This document shows, in pieces, positions 44,675 to 56,063 of a stretch of 64,000 nucleotides of DNA (positions are counted from its first letter, which is position 1; the number at the start of each line of letters is the position of its first letter). The notes under the pieces are model-generated. The model was not told where the DNA came from. It was given only the letters and a program-made list of their open reading frames with translations, and ran no database searches. Origin of the DNA: Mesostigma viride (Eukaryota > Streptophyta > Mesostigmatophyceae > Mesostigmatales > Mesostigmataceae); the NCBI GenBank assembly GCA_009746045.1, contig RPFO01000715.1:557949-621948 (forward strand), written 5' to 3'. The position numbers were made by a program, and so were the translations under genes.

Positions 44675-45017
44675 CTTGCGTGTCATGCGCAAAGGCATGC
44701 CACGGAGTACTATGCTAATCTCATTAGAAAAATAATTACACAACAGTTTAAACAAATATCGTCTGCATCATCCCCCAACCGTTTAGCACTAGATGGGGAT
44801 GTAATCCTCATCCGAGCTGTCCTCTACTGTAATGGCAGACGAGGCGGTAGTGTAGCGGCTATCCTCAGGACCAATAACGTCGACCTGTGGACTTCTACCC
44901 TGGCTAGCAACGGGCCGCGGGGCCCGTGGGGAGAAAACAGGAGCATACCCCTCGGGAAGGTGCTTATCGCAGATGGCAGCCCATTTCTCCTTGTCAATCA
45001 TGCGGGCGCGGAGTACA
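44638..45017 (-). mobile_element. LINE-B 3' end with (AAGT)n tail, second copy
   Basis: Nearly the same as 43294-43640 (RARMIDKEKWAAICDKHLP..., DSSDEDYIPI, same 3' UTR) with a longer TAAG array (44638-44673). It stops abruptly at GCGGAGTAC, so it is 5'-truncated to about 380 bp. Confidence 0.75.
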
Positions 45018-46019
45018 CAACACCTTGAAATGGCCTTTTTTTTACATAAATTATGGCCCATGGCAAGTTTATTGTCAGATTGACCTAGGATTGGATCCCA
45101 CCACTCCCCGGGATGTGTCTGGCTAGTGGTGGATTAGTTGAGTCAAAATGTTAAGTTTACATGGTACTCCCTGCTTAAGTTAACTCCAGATCCAAGGCCA
45201 AAACTGGCCACCTAAACCACTTGCACTTGCATAGAAACAATAGCCGATCTCAGATTATGCTGTAACTTTGCAGTGGTGATGAATAATAGTTGTTCTGACC
45301 TTTACAAAGTTCTACGCCATTTGGAGCCCTAGTTGGTGACGGATGCTAGCAAAATTTTGCTAGCATTTGTCATTAATGGCAATTTTAAATCAATATTTAA
45401 CCCAAATAATGTCAGAATGCCACAAAAACTCATTGCCATCATGCCAGCACCTGACGCATGGTCTCAACAAGTCATGAGCAAAAATTCAGATAATGCAGAG
45501 CCCAAAATAGTGACATTTGCCAGCAATTGTCGCCATTTTTTGCTTTTTAACTCACAATTTTAACAACATTAACCACCAAAACACTCTCCAAGCTGGGGCA
45601 CATCATTTAAATCTTTGCAGGCAACTCAAGAATGACTAGTACAAACAGTGTGCAAAAACTTGGTGCATGTGAATGCCTGAGTGGTGACCATTGCTAGCAG
45701 AATCCATCATGTAAGGTAGGCATTGCCAGTATGCCAAAAAGCTGTGATGGGCAGTGCATGTCCATATGTACACCCCATGACACCATGCCTCTAAACTACT
45801 TGGCACATTGCAAATTAATGGGAAGGAAAGGTGAACAATACATGCCACATCACTAACACAGCCATTTGAATGCTACCAACATGCATGATATACACTACGT
45901 GTAATACACGTCGAGAATATGCCGAGCGAGCATATCAAGGTGCAGTGACCCCAACTCTGGCACATGTCACCTGGCATCCACGTATGCTCACATGATATGG
46001 CATTGGCATATCCCATGTC
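45018..46019. other. No gene recognised
   Basis: AT-richer DNA with no motif-bearing frame. Confidence 0.5.
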
Positions 46020-47037
46020 TCCATCTCTTGCACTTTGTGCGCACCAAGCCACCCATGCAGTCGCCCACCCATGCAGCCACCTGGCCACCCACCCAAACAA
46101 CTGCTCACACACTCGCGCGCCCGTGCACCCAGACAGCCACCTGTCCTCCCACCCAGTGACCCACCCACCCAGCCAGCCGCGCACGTGCTTACCCAACTTA
46201 TATAACCATGCGTGCACCTAGGCACCCAACCACCTACCAATCCACTTGGACATCCGCCCACCCACCAAGGCACCTGCGCAACCCACACACCAACTAGGTA
46301 ATAAGGAGGCATTCCCCCATCCAATGAGCCAACCACCCAACCACCCAACCACCTAAACACCCAGCCAGCTGGCCCCATATGCACCCGTCCGGCCACCCAC
46401 CCACACACCTACCCACTCAACCACTCACTGCCCCCACACCCTTATACCCACTGACCCACCCGCTGACCCACCCACACATGCATATATTTTCTCAGCCAGC
46501 ACCCCAGCACCTACCTCACCCCCAACCTGCACAACCCTTCACCCGCGATAGGTGAGTCGGTCCCAACCATAAACCCATCCACGCATCCATATCTGTGCGC
46601 CCACCCGTCCATCTACCCGTCCCTTCGCCCACCCACCCACATGTGATCACATCTAGTCATCTACACATCCACCAGCCACCAACCACCAATGGCCCACCCA
46701 CCAACCCACCCACACACACACATCCCTAACCAACCAACCACCAACCCACCACCCTCAAAAACGTGCAGTGGTTTCACTCATGCATCCAACAACCCACCCA
46801 CTTCAAAGTCCCCAAAGCCTATCATCACCCAGCCACCTGGGCATCTGCCAATAACCGACCGCCCTTGCACTCATCCACCCACCATGACCAGCCACCCACC
46901 CACCTACCCTCTCCAACTGCCTGTGCTCCCACCTACGCAGCCAGCCATTTACCAAGGCATCCACCTATCAGCCAGCCACCTGCCATTGAACCCACCCACG
47001 CCTAGGCATCCCTTGAAGCATCTATAGCCCAAGCCTC
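46020..47037. repeat. Degenerate CCACCCA-type satellite
   Basis: About 1 kb of loosely repeated CCACCCA/CCAGCCA/CAACCAC words. Open frames are Pro/Thr/His-rich artefacts. Similar words continue to the right of the LTR element (53196-53330), so the element landed inside this tract. Confidence 0.7.
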
Positions 47038-47042
47038 CCACC

Positions 47043-47387
47043 AGTTAAAGCCCGACCGGCTCAGCTATGGCGGTCGGTCACGTTGAGCTTGGGATAAGGT
47101 GAACACAGAGAACTGCTGTCGGAGCTGGCCCACCACTGGTTTATGTCTTAGCCAGCAAACCCTATCCGGTTAGCCGTAACCGTGGGACAAGCTAGCTGTC
47201 CGTACCGACCCGGATAAGGCCCTGGACTGGGAACTAGGTGGCGCCGGCCCTAGGCGCCGCCCTTAGACCGGTCGACCGCATCGGACCGCCGGATTATAGC
47301 CGGCGGCTTAGCGGACGCTATCGGAAGGCGTGCGGACGGACATGGGGAACTTAGAGCCAGATCCTAGGGCTCTAGAGTTACTCAACT
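47043..47387 (-). repeat. 3' LTR (345 bp)
   Basis: Direct repeat of 52847-53195. It lacks the CAAT present in the other LTR. The inner side (47388-47450) is AT-rich with the purine-rich complement AAAGAACAAAAGAG, a candidate polypurine tract. Confidence 0.92.
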
Positions 47388-47764
47388 CCGACATACTCTT
47401 TTGTTCTTTGATTAATTATCAAAATAATTACATCAAATGCAGACCATACAAAACCCTCTAAGGTAGGGAACTCAAGGGGGCCTCAAGGCCGTCAAAATCA
47501 CCACGGTATCGACCCGCGCCCTTGTGATCACACATGAATAGTGATGTAATAAGTAGCGAGAAAAAAACAACTATGCCACCAGACAAAAGGTGACCCATTT
47601 ATTAGGACCAGTGACCCGCCGACGGGCCCAAGGCACCGTCCAACGTGGCTAGGGTATGGTCAGGACAAGCAAAAAAACTACCACCATGATATTCGTGAAT
47701 GCTAGCAACACAGGGTGAGTTATGGCTGTATTCATAAAGCGCCCGAGCCGTAACCCTGTGTGGC

Positions 47765-50083
47765 TCACGGGTGTTGCATCGTCATGCGCTTGCGCAACAC
47801 TGCGTACTGCGGGGCAGCCTCCCGCGCCTCCTTGGTGAGTGCATCCGCGGGATTGAGTTCATCCGCGATGTGCTGGAGACGCGTGACGCAGGAGGCCGCC
47901 TCAGCGAGTACGAGGTAATCAACGTCCTGTGACCGCGCATAGGGATTGTCAAGGAAGGCCAAACAACTTTGTGAGTCAGTGTGCACCGTGCTAGTCCAGT
48001 GAAGAGTGAACCCACACGAGCCAAATACCCAACCCAGCAAGTACCGCAGCCACATGCCATGTGAGATAGCTGAAACAATGCCCCGGCATTCAGCCGTGTT
48101 GGGGCTAGTGGCAATGCGGCTGTGCAAGCGCGAGTACCAATCTAACAACATGCCAGGCTGTCCCTCATTGCTAATAAAGAACAGTGCCCCCATGCGGGCC
48201 CGCACTTGGCTGACTGTGCGCGTCTCTAGATTAGCATCCGTCACTATCTCGAGGTGCACCGGCTGTGAGCAATCGAGCCCACGAAGCACAATGCCGGGCG
48301 TCATGGCCAGCTGCCGCCGAACATGAATGGACCCTAGTCCTTCCAGCACATCATCGGGCAGGCGAGCGAGCACCGCCAAATCAGGTGCCACCGTGTCCGC
48401 CAACCACCCGAGCTTGCCCTTAACCGAGGGCCCATGGGTTGCCAACAGCGGGGACGGGAGGTCGGCCAGCAGGTCAACCACATAGTTGCGGCTATCCTGC
48501 ATGTGCATGACCCATTCGCCAGAACGCGAATCCCGCTGCAACGTAGACTGCACGCCGCAAAACACCACGGGTTTACCCTCCTCATGATCCACCGCCCTGC
48601 CCAGGGGAAACTTAGCCGCCACTGCAGCAAGAAACTGGGTAGCAAAGGTGCGAGGTGCCACCAGCTTGAAGTCATCGCCATGCCACACGAAGAGGGCTGG
48701 CTCGCCAGGGACGCCGGTGGGGACCACAAAGAAGTTAGGATCCGCGCGATGGTACGTGGCCCCTAAGCTCTGCAAGACCTCCTCCGCGGAAATGCGGAAG
48801 ATGATGGGAGAGCTCTGCAGCCCCTCCACCCCTGTCAACAGCTCGATATACTCGCTGCCAATGGTGCCATCCTGCCAGACCACCGGGACCTTCACCACGT
48901 AGCGGGTGCCTTGCCATGTTTGCTGCGCGACCCCAGCGTCGCTGTGGAGGAATGCCCGCTGAAAGTCACCGCACCACATCCCGTAGTCCTTGCCCGCGTT
49001 CCGCTTGCCCAAGTAGATGACCGTCAGTAGCCGATGCGAAACATGGTTGAGCCCAGGGGTATAAAGATCCTTGGCGTCCAGCGGGGAGGACCCCTTCGTC
49101 TCCGTGACCACGGGCCTTACCCGGAACACCACCGAAGAGTTGGTCTCGTCCGGCTTGTAGGTGAGCACGAACTTCAACCGCAACCGCGTGGCCCCGGCTG
49201 GCACACTCTCCAATCCTCGGTAGACCTCGCGCTCTCGCCACTGCTCCTTGGCTCGAATGAACGCGTCGCGCCACAAAGCAAACTTGAGAGGATCTTGACA
49301 GTCCAGGACAAGTTGCTCCCACGTCACAGGGCTATCCGCCGCCAGTGAGTGTGAGTGGAGGCCGAAGCTGCGCGGGTGCCAATCCTGAGGCTGAATGATG
49401 GACTGGACGAGCGGCGGTGTGGAAAACGCCGCCATCGGTAAGCGCCGCACGACGCCGGGCTGCCCGACCACCACCCCCAATGGAGCGTGGTACTCGCGAA
49501 GCGGGATGCTGCCCACCCCCGCGACTGACAGCAAGTCAGCGGACACTGAGAACCCCGGGTATGATACGAAAGGTTCGCCCAGCAAGGCCACATCCTCGTA
49601 GCCATCCACGACGTGAAACGGCGTGTCAATGCCCAACACCGGCAGCACCACCATCCCGGTAACTTGATATGCCGAAGTGCCTGCAAAGTCGGTCACCGAT
49701 TTGTACGGCGACTCTAGCACTGGATACAGGGTGGCTGCCCGACGAGAGATAATAGACACGGATGCTTGCGTGTCCACAGCCACCAGCTGCCACGGTCTAC
49801 ACGTAGGAAACAAGGCTGACTTAACCGGCCTGACCCCCTGTGAGAGAGTTTTGACCTGAGCCACCCCTGATGCAGCTTTCGCTTTAAGCGCCTGAGCACG
49901 CCACAAGGCCGTGACCGTTGAAGCCAGGTCCCTAGGTGGGCGAGGCGCATGGGCAGGACCCTGACCCTCCGGCGAGGCCACGCTAGGCGGGCCTCCCACA
50001 TTATCCGTGGCTAGCACAGGAGGTGAGTCACTACGTGCACTAGGTCCCGTCAAACCCACCCCATCCTCATCCCACCCATCCAC
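47765..50083 (-). CDS. Pol C-terminal part: protease-like, RT and RNase H
   Basis: An intact 772-codon frame. Residues ~100-190 resemble a retropepsin: VAVDTQASVSII (an active-site triad with Gln where Gly is usual), then VVLPVLGIDTPFHVV and LLGEPF. The copia RT follows with YRGLESVPAGATRLRLKFV, GDFQRAFLHS (~371), LTGVEGLQSSP (~425) and VWHGDDF (~467, in the place of YVDD). RNase H has IVTDANLETR, AECRGIVSAISHGMW, HTDSQSC (~702) and ADELNPADALTKEA (~745). It overlaps the upstream integrase frame by 34 nt in another phase. RT plus RNase H copy the element's RNA into cDNA in virus-like particles. The protease position downstream of integrase is unusual. Confidence 0.85.
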   Translation of the reverse strand: MDGWDEDGVGLTGPSARSDSPPVLATDNVGGPPSVASPEGQGPAHAPRPPRDLASTVTALWRAQALKAKAASGVAQVKTLSQGVRPVKSALFPTCRPWQLVAVDTQASVSIISRRAATLYPVLESPYKSVTDFAGTSAYQVTGMVVLPVLGIDTPFHVVDGYEDVALLGEPFVSYPGFSVSADLLSVAGVGSIPLREYHAPLGVVVGQPGVVRRLPMAAFSTPPLVQSIIQPQDWHPRSFGLHSHSLAADSPVTWEQLVLDCQDPLKFALWRDAFIRAKEQWREREVYRGLESVPAGATRLRLKFVLTYKPDETNSSVVFRVRPVVTETKGSSPLDAKDLYTPGLNHVSHRLLTVIYLGKRNAGKDYGMWCGDFQRAFLHSDAGVAQQTWQGTRYVVKVPVVWQDGTIGSEYIELLTGVEGLQSSPIIFRISAEEVLQSLGATYHRADPNFFVVPTGVPGEPALFVWHGDDFKLVAPRTFATQFLAAVAAKFPLGRAVDHEEGKPVVFCGVQSTLQRDSRSGEWVMHMQDSRNYVVDLLADLPSPLLATHGPSVKGKLGWLADTVAPDLAVLARLPDDVLEGLGSIHVRRQLAMTPGIVLRGLDCSQPVHLEIVTDANLETRTVSQVRARMGALFFISNEGQPGMLLDWYSRLHSRIATSPNTAECRGIVSAISHGMWLRYLLGWVFGSCGFTLHWTSTVHTDSQSCLAFLDNPYARSQDVDYLVLAEAASCVTRLQHIADELNPADALTKEAREAAPQYAVLRKRMTMQHP

Positions 50084-51060
50084 GGGGTCATATTGGGGCC
50101 CAGGGGAGGGGGGGGTGTAGCTGTGTCTGCCCCTGGGAGCGACCCGTGGGGTACCACCTCAGATGCTACGACAGGCGCATTATCCTTCACTACCCACCCC
50201 AGTGCCCTGTTGGCTGCCAGCTCACTCTCCATGCTATCCCCTTGCTTATAGCCTGCCACCGATGCCCATGGTACCCTATACACCCGATCATTCCACTCTA
50301 TGTCTATGACCCGCAGCGGCCAGTCTAACTTTGTGATGGCCCCAGGCCCCTGCATGGTGCCCCGTTTGCCGCTGGGCGAGCTCTCCTTGTGGAACATGAC
50401 CAACTGCCCGACCTCAAAAGCGCTAGACAAATCAGGCAGCGTGGCATCCTTGAGCCGCAGCTTGGCGGCGGTATCCTGTAGATGCTGTTGGTATGCCTCT
50501 ACTACCTCGGGTGAGTAGGTGCCCGCTGACAGCCCCCGAGGCGTGACTAGCCCAAAGCCCTTGACATCAAGCACGTGCCTATGGTTGCACACATGCATGA
50601 GCTCCTTGCACCACGCCGTCTTGACCGCGTAGGATTTGCCATGTGGGTTATCCTGTCGCTTGGCTGCCACAGTCTTGACATAGCTTACAGTGCGATCTAT
50701 CATGCCCATATTGCCGTGATCCTCACGCCCCACGATGACCACGGCCTCCATCCCCGGCAAACCTTGCACACAGCGGAACTGCTGGTCTAGCATGAGCTCC
50801 ACTACGGGATGAAAGAAAGCCAGGCTGATCTTGATAGCCCTGTGCAGGTCAGCCTCAAACATGTGGGCAGCGGCTCAATGTAGGTGGCCTTGCTGAACCT
50901 ATCCTTGACTATGAAATAGGTGTCCCCCCCTTCCATGTGCATGACATCCCCCACAAGGTACCCTCGCTCCAAGGGTGGAGTCTTGGCATGCCGCCTACGC
51001 GACTTCTTCCTGATCTTGATGCAGGCAGGACACTGAGCACGCACATTCTTCAGCTCGTTG
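50050..51060 (-). pseudogene. Integrase region of the LTR element, frame-broken
   Basis: The zinc-binding segment starts in the end of the gag frame (HRAYGHEA...HMLGHL) and continues in a new frame with LKNVRAQCPACIKIRKKSRRRH. The core follows: GYLVGDVMHMEGGDTYFIVKDRFSKATYIEPL. The frame breaks near 50865 and resumes as FEADLHRAIKISLAFFHPVV. The later part has VVIVGREDHGNMGMIDRTVSY and a C-terminal domain (FEVGQLVMFHKESSPSGKRG ... VYRVPWASV). The first catalytic Asp is plausible, but the usual DN..GG..E spacing is not clear. It is either divergent or damaged. Two frame changes are needed to join it to gag and to RT. Confidence 0.7.
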
Positions 51061-52827
51061 TATAAAGGTGCCCCAACATGTGTGCCCCCTCTACCTCGGC
51101 TTGGGCCTCATGCCCGTATGCACGGTGCATCTGGTATGCTAACAGTTTCAGGGTGACAGCCTGAGGTGCAGTGGCATTGTCAGGATTCTCAACAGGTGGG
51201 GTGACTACTGGGGTAGTGACATTGGCTAACTGGGCAGCTTCAGAGGCTGCACGAAAGGCCGCCCGTGTGAGCACCTTGCCAATGTGAAGATCCACACTAG
51301 GGTGGTGTGTACCGAGAACATCTGCCCGCCCAGCATTCTCTTGCACTGTCACAACATTCCTCATAGGCCCAACCGCCCCAGTATCTAGCTGGGGTGCTGC
51401 AGTAGTGCTTGGTCGCTCGGCGTTGTACACACCCGACCTAGAAGACACCACATTGCTTAGGTCACGCATTGTAGACCCGTGCTCAGGAAGCACGTGATCC
51501 TGGCGCGACAGAGCCAGAGCAGCATCAACGGATTGCGTGAGCACATCACGGAATGAGACAGAGGATGCAGTCACGTTGCTTTTAGGAACGACGTCAGGCT
51601 CTACGACGGCCCGGTTCAGCGTGACGCATTGAGCAAAAGAAGGGGTATCGAGCGTGCTCTCACCTGACTTTCGTGCTGCCCGTCGCTCTGCCCACTCCTC
51701 GCGTGTGCCGTGGACGACGATGCGCTTGGCCTTGCACGCCTCCACGCTGTGACCACGCAGAACGTCGTGGCACTTGCGGCAAAGGTTGTCCTCGAGCTCC
51801 AGGTCCGGGCGAACTCGGCAGTCATCCCGGACATGGCGACGTCCGAAGCAGCGCTCACAGCGTTGCTTGCGGTCAGTAGACGCCCCCTGCTGCCGCTTGG
51901 CCGGGGGATGATCACCCTGCTTGGCGTCGCCACCATGCCCGCGCTTGCGCCCTCGCTGGCCCCCGTTGTTGCCGTGGCCGACGACCTTTTTCAGGATGGC
52001 CGTAAGCTCCGACCGCGTAATTGGAGCCTCTGCGCCTGAAGAAGAAGACGCGCCGGCATCCACCTTGCGCAGGGATGGCAGAGCCGAGGCAGCCGGCTTG
52101 GACTGCGCACTCTTGAAGCATGAGATCAAATACAGCATGCCCTCGTCGAAACTGACGGCACTCTTCTTTTTGAGTTCCGTCGCTATGGTCAGATGCACAT
52201 CCGACGACAGGTCGCATTTCTTGAGAAATCGATTGCACAGGAAAATGGGCTTGAGAGTATCTAGCAGCTTGTGCTTGTGCACGAAGACCTGGAAATCACG
52301 TGCAGCCCCGGGCAAATTTGCCTTATTAACTGCATAGCCCTCGAAGTCGTTGAAGGCTTGCTCGTCGGCCTCTTCCTTAGACCGCGACAAGTGGGCATCT
52401 AGACCGTTGTAAAAAACTTCCCAGGTTTGTTTGTTGTCGTCCGCAATGCGAACTAGATTGGCAATGTTTGGGTGCTTTGTTGTACTGCAGAATACTGCAC
52501 GGAACTTGCCAATCAGCTCCGAATCTTTGTCTGCGCGTCCATCGCGCAGACGCTTGAGAGCAGCTAGAAAATCTGCTGCGTCGTCCGCCGTATAGTCGGC
52601 AGGTAGATCGCGGGCACCTCCGTTTGCTTGAGAGGGCCGCGATTCAGTGCATCGTCAGCAGCAAGCATCAGATGCTTGAACTGCTTGGCCAGTTCAGGTT
52701 GCGCCACGAGGGTTTGCATCAACCTCGTGGCCTCGTCCGCACTAAAGCGTGGCAGGACGGACCCTGCGGCCTCGCCACTTGGCGTATCTGTGTGTTCGCC
52801 CGTGCGGCTCCGTGTACCGGAAGCCAT
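51050..52827 (-). pseudogene. Gag of the LTR element, one frameshift
   Basis: ATG at 52827 is only 19 nt inside the 5' LTR. The N-terminal frame (MASGTRSRTGEHTDTPSGEA...) stops at about 52564. The continuing homologous frame is entered near 52600 (DLPADYTADDAADFLAAL...), so one base change in phase is needed. The second frame runs to about 51050, with a capsid-like helical region and a duplicated zinc-knuckle block CERCFGRRHVRDDC ... CRKCHDVLRGHSVEAC (about 51850-51740). A basic Gly/Arg/Lys stretch before it suits RNA binding. Gag packages the element RNA. Confidence 0.75.
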
Positions 52828-52846
52828 CGGGATTTTTATGAATACA

Positions 52847-53195
52847 AGTTAAAGCCCGACCGGCTCAGCTATGGCGGTCGGTCACGTTGAGCTTCAATGG
52901 GATAAGGTGAACACAGAGAACTGCTGTCGGAGCTGGCCCACCACTGGTTTATGTCTTAGCCAGCAAACCCTATCCGGTTAGCCGTAACCGTGGGACAAGC
53001 TAGCTGTCCGTACCGACCCGGATAAGGCCCCGGACTGGGGCCTAGGTGGCGCCGGCCCTAGGCGCCGCCCTTAGACCGGTCGACCGCATCGGACCGCCGG
53101 ATTATAGCCGGCGGCTTAGCGGACGCTAGCGGAAGGCGTGCGGACGGACATGGGGAACTTAGAGCCAGATCCTAGGGCTCTAGAGTTACTCAACT
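52847..53195 (-). repeat. 5' LTR (349 bp)
   Basis: Upstream LTR for the minus-strand element. It differs from the other copy at four bases and by CAAT. No standard tRNA primer site (TGG...) follows it on the minus strand: the 19-nt leader reads TGTATTCATAAAAATCCCG. Confidence 0.92.
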
Positions 53196-53200
53196 CCACC

Positions 53201-55116
53201 CAAGGCTCTCTGGGCAATCAAACAATCAAACAACCAATCACCCAGCTACACAACCACCTAACCACCTAACCACTCAACAACACAATCACCGAACCTCCTC
53301 ACTACCCAACACCCAAACCAGCCAGGCATGTGCCCGCCTCGCATGCCCTCACCATTGCAACACCCCATACATTCCCCGCTCACCTAGCCAGCCACACACC
53401 CAGCCAGTTTTCTGCTCAACTCACGCATGAAGGCAATATCAGCCGACAGCCATGCACGGCCTCACCTTGCATCACTTGCATTGCCAGGGTAATTTGCATG
53501 AGACAGCTTCCATCTCATTGTCAGCAACTGAAAAGGCTCTTTCTTCACAGTAATGAATAAGCAACAACGTTGGAAACGTGCTCCCATTCCTCTTTAAAAC
53601 AGTCTTTAAATCAGAAAGACAAGGGCTAATATCTGGACAAGGTGGCAATAACCACTGCACCATGCTCTTGAGAAAGTCTTAACAATCCAGCTTTCTACCC
53701 TTTCAGAAGCTGCCTTGCGTTAGCAAAGATTCTGGGCCCTCTGGCTCGCTCACCTCGCTTAATCTGCGCTTCTTTATGGCTGCCGGGATATGCGAAGCTT
53801 GAGCCGAGCGTGTCGTGGCGAGGTCGTCTGCCCGACTCATCACATCTCGAAACCGCACTGCCGACTAATAAAAACGATGCCCCACTTTGCCTTTTGTATC
53901 TGGCGTCAAAAGAACAATGAACTCGCTAGGAAAACACTGTCGCAAAGAGCTTCCTACAGGCATTATAAGCAATTTTCGCAGCTTTTTCCGCACTTACTGC
54001 ACATCCGGAAGACCATTAGCGGCCTTAGCGCGGAAGCTTGGGCACGCCACATCTTCTGCTGGCTTATTGCCGCAGGCTGGCAGTATAGGAAGGTCGGGCA
54101 TAGCCTAAAGAGATGATTATCTGACGACAAAGATATGCATTGCATGAAGCAAGAAACAGACGGATTTCGCACCCCCATATTTATTCACGTCAATGCCGGA
54201 CAATTAAAAGCGAAACTCAAAAAACGAAAACACTAACGTTTTCGGGAATATTATAACGAACAAGCTGAGCTATCGTGCCGGGATTTTCGTATCCTCATGT
54301 GACCAAGACTTTGAGACACGTACCACCGAGAAATCCGGTTTTCGCGAAAAACTGGTCCGCTGTGAAAAAAACTTTTTGTCCCGTTCAATGCCCGCGTCGC
54401 AATCACAGCCTATATACGTCCAAAATTATTCTATGGATTAACCGTGATGTAAGCTTCGTTTTGACACCTCGAGCGGCTGCAATGACGCAAGTTTCAGAAC
54501 GCTAGCTCATGCTCGACCGCCATGGGTGTTTTCGTCGTTTTCGTCAGTCGTGGCGCGGGAAAGATCTCGGACGAATTCCGGACAATAATTTATGTAAAAA
54601 CAAGTAGACCCGGCAGGGGCCAAGCCCCCAACTATTTTGGACTCCCCCGAACTAATGGAGAATCCTATTCAAGCCCGGGGGCGCAGAGTCTAAATTCCCG
54701 TGGCCCGGTGCCAGTGGCCCAGTGCCCGTGGCCCGGCGTGGCGCCCGTGGCCCGGTACTGGTTAGTGGCCCGGTGGCTACTGGCTACTGGCTATAGTGCG
54801 AGTTGTGGCAGTTGAAATTCCTTTCGTCCCTCCGTTGCTGAAATTTTTTCCCCGTGGCTAGTTGCCCGTGGCCCGTGGCTACTGGCTTCGCTGCGGTCCG
54901 GATAGGAATTAGTACGGTGCTCGCTGCGCTCGCTCGCTGCGCTCGCGGCTCGGGCGCTTCGCGCGTACTGTATCTGTGATATCTGCGATTCTTCCGTCGA
55001 CCTCCGGAGTACCCCCTAATGGCTGATTTTTGTACCACGATTTTCTACCTAATTATCGGACCAACGGTCACGAAGCTCGCTTTATATAAGGGAAAGGATT
55101 TGGCGGGGCTCGCGGT
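53201..55116. other. No gene recognised
   Basis: The start is a continuation of the CCACCCA/CAACCA tract, then unassigned DNA. A block with GGCCCGTGGCC and CTACTGGCTACTGG words lies at 54700-54900, and CGCTGCGCTCGC repeats at 54920-54965. Frames of 70-110 codons show no motif. Confidence 0.45.
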
Positions 55117-56050
55117 GTTGTGGTACGGATAGTCCCAGAAGCCCTGCATCTTCAAGCAGTTGTGTCACATAGGTCCGGGTCGCGCCGCGCCGGTGCCCGG
55201 CGCGCGCAAGTTTGCCAGTGGGTTGCGATGGGACCAGGGGACCCTGCCTTAGGAGGAGGTGTCTACCTCAGTGGTTGGCCCGTCTTAAGCCCCCCGGCAG
55301 GGCCCACATCGGTATTCACCTGGTCTGTGCGGGCAAGATGGCCGGCAAAGACTGGGAGGCGGCGGTGTCGGATGGTATGGGTGACAAGAGGGAGCTCGCA
55401 GTAGAGCTCGGCCCGGGCGGGTGCGGCGTTCTTGGTAGCGGACGCCGAGGATATGACGGAGCATTCTCGAGAGTGACGGTGCCGTCAAGCTGCTGGCTCA
55501 GCGCCTGGTCCAGGGTCCACGCCTCGCAGCCATAAAGGAGGATGCTGAGGACAAGGGCCTTGAACAGAATGCGCTTGCGTCGCTCACTCAGGTAGCGACA
55601 GGTCCAGAACCTGTCGAGGCGGCGGAGGGCCGCCCAGGCCTGGCCAATGCGGGTGTTGATGTCGTCGGCCGTGGAGGGAAGCCAGCTGCCAAGGAGCTTG
55701 AAGCGAGTCGCCGGGGGGACGGGGCTGCCGACGGTCCAGCAAGAGGGTGGTGGGTGGGGCTATCCCAGCAGGGAAGCCGATGGCCATGACCTCCGTTTTC
55801 TTGCTGATCATAAGAGGATAAGCCCCACCGCCCGCGCTTCCAGTGATAAGCTGTCTAGCCAGAGTTGGGCTGACTCCGGGGTTTCCACGAGTGTCATGTC
55901 ATCAGCGTAGATCATATCGCTCAGGCGGTATAGGGTGGGTCAACCCCGCCGTAGGTGGCGTACTCCGTGACCTCGATCCCCGGCGGGCGCCCCTCCACCC
56001 GGGCGAAGCGGGCTTGTGCACGCCGCATAATATAGTCCACCATAATGATG

Positions 56051-56063
56051 AATAGATATGGGG
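56051..56063 (+). repeat. 13-bp target duplication, left
   Basis: AATAGATATGGGG, identical to 58366-58378. Joining at the repeat restores the LINE-B frame SPYLFIIMVD on the minus strand. Confidence 0.92.

Larger units (their letters stand above)
47038..53200 (-). mobile_element. Copia-like LTR retrotransposon with target duplication
   Basis: Two direct repeats (47043-47387 and 52847-53195) bracket gag and pol frames on the minus strand. CCACC duplicates flank the whole at 47038-47042 and 53196-53200. The LTRs differ by four substitutions and one CAAT indel, so the insertion is recent. Their ends read AGTT...AACT, not TG...CA. Domain order is gag, zinc knuckle, integrase, protease-like, RT, RNase H. 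The integrase-before-RT order and the RNase H motifs place it in the copia group. Confidence 0.9.

Noticed and set aside
51375-51400. DTGA in the gag frame as a protease active site
   Set aside because: It lacks the hydrophobic flanks and a following retropepsin pattern; the DTQ block near 49774 fits better.
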